A stretch of 25,631 nt of DNA from Pseudomonadota bacterium (GTDB lineage: Bacteria > Pseudomonadota > Alphaproteobacteria > Rhizobiales > Xanthobacteraceae). The stretch lies in contig JAFAFP010000141.1 in assembly GCA_023423415.1 (NCBI GenBank), forward strand, positions 1 to 25,631, written 5' to 3'. A program made the translations under genes and the position numbers. Under the pieces are notes generated by a model. It saw only the letters and a program-made list of their open reading frames with translations. It was not told the DNA's origin and did no database searches. Below are positions 23,101-25,631 of the stretch, piece by piece; the stretch's first letter is position 1, and each line of letters begins with the position of its first letter.

Positions 23101-23167
23101 TCAGATCGTCGCCGATCTCATTGAAAGTGGTGTTAATGAGCGGTCGATCGTGTTCCGGCAGCAATAA
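20111..23167 (+). CDS. YdiJ-like FAD / Fe-S D-2-hydroxyacid dehydrogenase
   Basis: This 1018-residue protein has the same length and domain order as E. coli YdiJ, a D-2-hydroxyglutarate dehydrogenase. First comes an FAD-binding domain of the VAO/PCMH type (about 40-280, APRGGGTGTNGQSL and ATIGGMISTDASGQGS), then a FAD-oxidase C-terminal domain (about 290-540, GMFGHVDAGVLHVRP, GEHGKGLRSEY, DPGNRLNPGKI). Next are a Cys cluster (about 573-590, YCNGNGACFNFDPDDAMCPS), a ferredoxin-like CLNCKSCVGQCP (about 663-674), and a CCG-type domain with PSGCCGMAGTYGHEA (about 932-946). It oxidises a D-2-hydroxyacid to the 2-oxoacid and passes electrons to the respiratory chain. I start at the ATG at 20111 after GGTGG; a GTG at 20102 is possible. 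The preceding dehalogenase would make just such a D-hydroxyacid. Confidence 0.9.
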   Translation: MIPRLSAENSDALHARFIDELRRRGFAGELSTTYSDRNVVATDNSVYQSTPQAVACPTSIADIELIARLSNEEAYRKLTIAPRGGGTGTNGQSLADGIVVDISRNMNRILEINPEGGWVRVQAGVVKDQLNRALRPHGLFFAPELSTSNRATIGGMISTDASGQGSCLYGKTRDHVLELTTVLLDGSVWTSRPIDDEELATIKSRDDRIGSIHRTVDQIQRDHAQEIAERFPKLNRCLTGYDLAHIRNGDGLFDLNAILCGSEGTLGFHAEMKVRVLPIPKCSAIVNIRYASFDAALRDASTLIELKAASVETVDSLVLSLGRNDSSWAGVGQYFPDDPEGPAQAINLVEFIAEQEAELDARLFLVESALGRLTNGGQRLGYTIARGETETKNIWTMRKRAAGLLGNVHGEKRPIPFVEDTAVPPEKLADYIAEFRELLDRRGLAYGMFGHVDAGVLHVRPAIDMKDPEQELLLRDISDEVAALTLKYGGLLWGEHGKGLRSEYVPSFFGPLYPALQKIKAAFDPGNRLNPGKIVAPVDGRLLKVDEITTRGQLDRQISPQARIAFGEAMYCNGNGACFNFDPDDAMCPSWKVTRDRRHSPKGRSALVREWLRLLAMQGFDPSRDRAQPSWLSLPRRAWNSFQAWLGQTDFSHEVKAAMDGCLNCKSCVGQCPIQVDVPAFRSKFLAAYYGRYLRPPRDLLLAVLEPALPIAARFPAVYNASISSTPGRALLRLLGLVATPRLTGQRPEVSLSTIGVRTATAEEIRSLSPDERQRSAVIVQDAFTSYFETQLLSDLVRSIEGLGFVAWLAPFKPNGKPLHVNGRLAAFHKLASNNAKMLNELSALGVSLVGIDPSMTLTYRSEYRSTLGSAAPKVLLPQEWLRSALGGRACSRGTSTEFFLLPHCTERTNAIAAVNDWMTVFASLGAKLNVLPSGCCGMAGTYGHEAVNRRTSEQIYSMSWASLIRKPEYRERLLATGYSCRSQVKLIDQLALRHPIQIVADLIESGVNERSIVFRQQ

Positions 23168-23311
23168 CGCCCAAGGCTTGTCGTTGGCTACGCCAACACT
23201 CAGCCGCCCGTCTCGAGGTTCCAAACGTCTCGCAACGAACATTAACGAAATGAATTATGAAGCTACGAATATCTTCGCTATGAATACCGCAAATATCAAA
23301 CGGCAGCTTTT

Positions 23312-24217
23312 ATGAACTTACGCACGGTCGACCTAAATCTACTTGTTGTACTTGACGCGTTGCTAACCGATTTGCACGTCACGCGAGCAGCCGAACGGAT
23401 TGGGCTCAGTCAACCGGCGGTAAGCAACGCATTAGGTCGACTCCGGCAGATATTCGGAGATGAACTTCTCGTTCGCACAGCATCTGGCATGCAAGCGACG
23501 CCAAGAGCATTGGAGCTCGTAGCTCCGACGAAGCAGATCCTACGACAAATTGAGCGAGTTCTTGAAGGCGATGCCGCCTATGACCCGGCCCATTCCGATC
23601 GCACATTTGTAGTCCGTCTCTCAGATCTCCTAGGACTTCTCTTGCTACCGACGCTGACGAAGCGAATTGAGAAAGTATCGCCAAATGTCCGACTGGACAC
23701 ACTTCATCTCTCGCCAAACCGAACAATAGAAGCTCTAGAGAAGGACGAGATAGATGTTGCCGTTAGCATGGGCCTTCAGCATTCGAGTTCCATTCGGTCT
23801 CGAATTCTCTTTTCCGATCGAATGGTTTGCGTCATGCGCCGGGGACACTCGCTCGCAAAGAATGAGCTGACGCTTGGTCGCTTTCTGAAGCAGCGCCACC
23901 TCACCGTTTCGATGTCGCCGACTGATCTTCGCTTCGTGGACGACATCCTCGCCCGAGAAGAGCTTAAACGTGACGTCGCCCTGAATGTTTCCCACTGGCT
24001 CCTTGTGCCACACGTATTGATGCAGACAAATCTGGTTGCAGTAATGTCCGACCGGCTCGCATCGGCGATTGGGAAAAATGCGCTCGTTACCCGCTCTCTT
24101 CCCTTCGCGTCAGACGCATATAATTGGGAAATGTACTGGCATCGACGACATGATGGGAATCCGGCCATCTCATGGCTTCGAGAAAAGATAACCGAGGCTG
24201 CCATCTCACTTACCTAA
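23312..24217 (+). CDS. LysR-family transcriptional regulator
   Basis: This 301-residue regulator has an N-terminal winged helix (1-62) with LNLLVVLDALLTDLHVTRAAERIGLSQPAVSNALGRLRQ, then the effector-binding domain (about 90-300). The HTH resembles the NodD/SyrM/NahR branch, whose members open with DLNLL and often respond to aromatic or other organic acids. It lies on the same strand as the YdiJ-like gene, 144 bp downstream, and tail to tail with the Bug gene. The catabolic operon and the transporter protein are plausible targets. Base composition here and just upstream is visibly more AT-rich than in the fmdA region, in line with acquired DNA. The leader (23240-23300) has CGAA-TATC-TTCG, a weak candidate LysR half-site pair. 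Confidence 0.93.
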   Translation: MNLRTVDLNLLVVLDALLTDLHVTRAAERIGLSQPAVSNALGRLRQIFGDELLVRTASGMQATPRALELVAPTKQILRQIERVLEGDAAYDPAHSDRTFVVRLSDLLGLLLLPTLTKRIEKVSPNVRLDTLHLSPNRTIEALEKDEIDVAVSMGLQHSSSIRSRILFSDRMVCVMRRGHSLAKNELTLGRFLKQRHLTVSMSPTDLRFVDDILAREELKRDVALNVSHWLLVPHVLMQTNLVAVMSDRLASAIGKNALVTRSLPFASDAYNWEMYWHRRHDGNPAISWLREKITEAAISLT

Positions 24218-24272
24218 GGCAACCCATTCAAGCCGCGCAATCGAAAGCCGCATTGGTTCCGCCGCTGCTGTG

Positions 24273-25232
24273 CTAGTTGATTTTTACACCCAACTGCCGA
24301 ACTTCTTGGGTCCATCGAGCCGTCTCCGTGCGGACGAATTCGTCAATTTCCGCGTCTGGGATATTCGCCACCTCAGCCCCTAGTTTCGCCCAAAGGCGCG
24401 ACACTTCCGGAGAAGCTACGGCTCGTTGGATTTCGGACCTCAACCGAGAAACAATTGGTTCAGGCGTTCCCACGGGGGCCCAAAATGCATACCAAGTGCC
24501 GGCGTCCATGGCGGGCCCACCTGCCTCAGCCATCGTCGGGATATTCGGAAACAGCTGCGATCGACGGGCCGACGTCATTGCGAGAGCTTTGAGCTTTCCT
24601 GATTCGATATGACCTGCCGACGTTCCCATCCCATCAAACATCAACTGGCACTGTCCCGCCAGCAGATCATTGAGAGCGGGCGCTGTTCCCCGATAATGGA
24701 TAGCGACCATTTTCAATCCGGTTTCCCGAAGGAACGATTCCGCGATGATGTGCTGCGATGTTCCAGGGCCGGACGAGCAATAGGAAAGGGATCCCGGGTT
24801 GGCACGAGCGCGAGCAATCAGCGTTGCTACATCTCCAATTCCAGAATCAGGGTTCACCACAAGAACATTCGGGACAACGGCTGTAATTGCGATTACCGCA
24901 AAACTTTTGTCGATCTGATATCCCCGATTAGGATAAAGCGCTTCAGCCATTGGCTGATGCACGCCACCCGACAGCAACGTGTAGCCATCTTTTGCGGCTT
25001 GAGCAGCGAAGGCAACTCCAATCGTCCCGCCGGCCCCCGTCCGATTGGCAATTACAACGGGCTGTCCCAGCTGTTCGCCAAGCTTTTGCACGATTGGTCG
25101 CGCAAACGAATCGACTCCACCACCCGCTGCATACGGGACCACGACCTCTACCCGACGCTCTGGCCAATCAGCGTGAGCGTACCCAAAGCACTGCACAGCT
25201 AAAAAGGCACCCAGAATCGCTTTTGCTCTCAT
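24273..25232 (-). CDS. Bug-family solute-binding protein of a tripartite tricarboxylate transporter
   Basis: This 319-residue periplasmic protein has a signal peptide of about 21 residues (MRAKAILGAFLAVQCFGYAHA, cut before DWPERRV). The ATG at 25232 follows GGGAGGG; in-frame codons further upstream lack a signal peptide start. Family blocks are VVPYAAGGGVDSFARP (phosphate-loop-like beta-turn that clasps a carboxylate), NRTGAGGTIG, YCSSGPGTSQHI, YRGTAPALNDLLAGQ and FPNIPTMAEAGGP. Bug proteins bind small carboxylates and some aromatic acids for TctAB permeases or for sensing. No tctAB genes are near, which is common for these orphan proteins. A substrate linked to the dehalogenase cluster is an inference from position only. 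Confidence 0.94.
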   Translation of the reverse strand: MRAKAILGAFLAVQCFGYAHADWPERRVEVVVPYAAGGGVDSFARPIVQKLGEQLGQPVVIANRTGAGGTIGVAFAAQAAKDGYTLLSGGVHQPMAEALYPNRGYQIDKSFAVIAITAVVPNVLVVNPDSGIGDVATLIARARANPGSLSYCSSGPGTSQHIIAESFLRETGLKMVAIHYRGTAPALNDLLAGQCQLMFDGMGTSAGHIESGKLKALAMTSARRSQLFPNIPTMAEAGGPAMDAGTWYAFWAPVGTPEPIVSRLRSEIQRAVASPEVSRLWAKLGAEVANIPDAEIDEFVRTETARWTQEVRQLGVKIN

Positions 25233-25488
25233 TGAACCCTCCCATTCTTGAGCGCAGCCTCCACAAAGCTGACACCAGTCGCGCATTCGGCCAGCGTGAG
25301 CTGAGGCAGGCTGTAACCACTACCTTGCTTGTGGCGTATTCTGACGTACGCGAAGGTGGGGGAGAAATGGGAATTCCTTCTATCAATATTCACCAAGCAA
25401 ATATGACCAGAACTGTATCTCTGCCTTTCATCAACACAACTCAAATGACTCCTGTCAGATGGCGCTTCAATCTGAGTCGGCCGATGTT
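25233..25488. other. Upstream region of the Bug gene, no gene seen
   Basis: This contains the leader and presumed promoter of the minus-strand Bug gene and AT-richer DNA toward the insertion sequence. I find no family-like reading frame and no clear operator dyad. Confidence 0.4.
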
Positions 25489-25536
25489 CTAGGTTCTGTA
25501 CTCAAACCTGTTGTTGAGGCTGCTGCGGAGTGATTC

Positions 25537-25558
25537 AAGGCCTTCCGAAGGAGGCCTT
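25537..25558 (+). promoter_or_regulatory. Hairpin covering the transposase ribosome binding site
   Basis: AAGGCC (25537-25542) pairs with GGCCTT (25553-25558), with TCC/GGA continuing the stem inside. The ribosome binding site AAGGAGG (25548-25554) falls in the stem, which would lower transposase translation. Confidence 0.45.
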
Positions 25559-25559
25559 G

Positions 25560-25631
25560 ATGGCACGTTTTGATTTGACGGACGCCGAATGGTCGATCAT
25601 CGCGCCGCTTCTGCCTGGTGCTGAAGGCAAG
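25560..25631 (+). CDS. IS5-family transposase, N-terminal 24 codons (3' cut by window edge)
   Basis: The ATG follows AAGGAGG at 6 nt. The translation MARFDLTDAEWSIIAPLLPG is the well-known start of IS5-type (IS427/IS1031-like) transposases, of which the (L)TDAEW and IxPLLP pattern is the hallmark. The catalytic DDE domain lies beyond the window. Whether the element is complete, or uses a programmed frameshift as many IS427-group elements do, cannot be seen. Confidence 0.85.
   Translation, partial: MARFDLTDAEWSIIAPLLPGAEGK

Larger units (their letters stand above)
25493..25631 (+). mobile_element. Left end of an IS5-family insertion sequence (cut by window edge)
   Basis: The transposase start at 25560 identifies an IS5-family element. 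The likely outer end begins with GGTTCTGTACTCAAACCTG right after CTAG at 25489-25492. CTAG fits the YTAR target of IS5 elements. The right end lies outside the window, so the exact terminal repeat and target duplication cannot be confirmed here. Confidence 0.65.

Overview
The window looks like chromosome of a GC-rich alphaproteobacterium, most likely of the Bradyrhizobium / Rhodopseudomonas / Afipia group. This is inferred from codon use, the DUF6522-type and Rrf2-type genes, the fmdA-amiS-fmdB cluster and the Bug-type solute-binding protein; no rRNA or housekeeping marker is present to confirm it.

Left part (1-8403), mixed single genes. A two-component pair opens the window: an OmpR-type regulator cut by the edge, then a sensor kinase with a Gly/His/Met-rich periplasmic stretch. 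Next come a 59-residue helical protein, an EamA/DMT exporter, a methyl-accepting chemotaxis protein (minus) and a short MetE-like methyltransferase (minus) with a good terminator and a structured leader. At 6999-8403 lies a decayed Rrf2 regulator gene with four 14-bp tandem repeats. Beside it are a DUF4149-like membrane protein and a DUF6522 protein transcribed away from each other; the region between them holds an operator resembling the NsrR site.

Middle part (8670-16042), an apparent formamide/amide utilisation and sensing locus. On the minus strand lie fmdA (formamidase, GTG start after a perfect AGGAGG), an AmiS/UreI channel and an FmdB zinc-ribbon protein. Divergent from fmdA is an OmpR-type response regulator. 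Convergent to that regulator, and overlapping it, is a two-gene operon: an 882-residue fusion of an NCS1 permease, a Cys-rich metal-binding-like segment and a histidine kinase, followed by a receiver-kinase-receiver protein. The fmdA/regulator intergenic region has TGTAA half-sites spaced by one helical turn. This is the most unusual system in the window.

Right part (about 16043-25631), accessory DNA. A 1.4-kb stretch without intact genes holds the 3' part of a tRNA-Arg(ACG), a likely integration scar, and a frameshifted fragment of a Bug solute-binding protein. A plus-strand operon follows: a type II haloacid dehalogenase (HAD family), a class III CoA-transferase and a PaaI-type thioesterase. 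After it come a 1018-residue YdiJ-like FAD/Fe-S D-2-hydroxyacid dehydrogenase, a LysR regulator and, on the minus strand, an intact Bug solute-binding protein. The chemistry is coherent: a type II dehalogenase would make a D-2-hydroxyacid, which the YdiJ-like enzyme could oxidise. The window ends in the left end of an IS5-family element with the start of its transposase.
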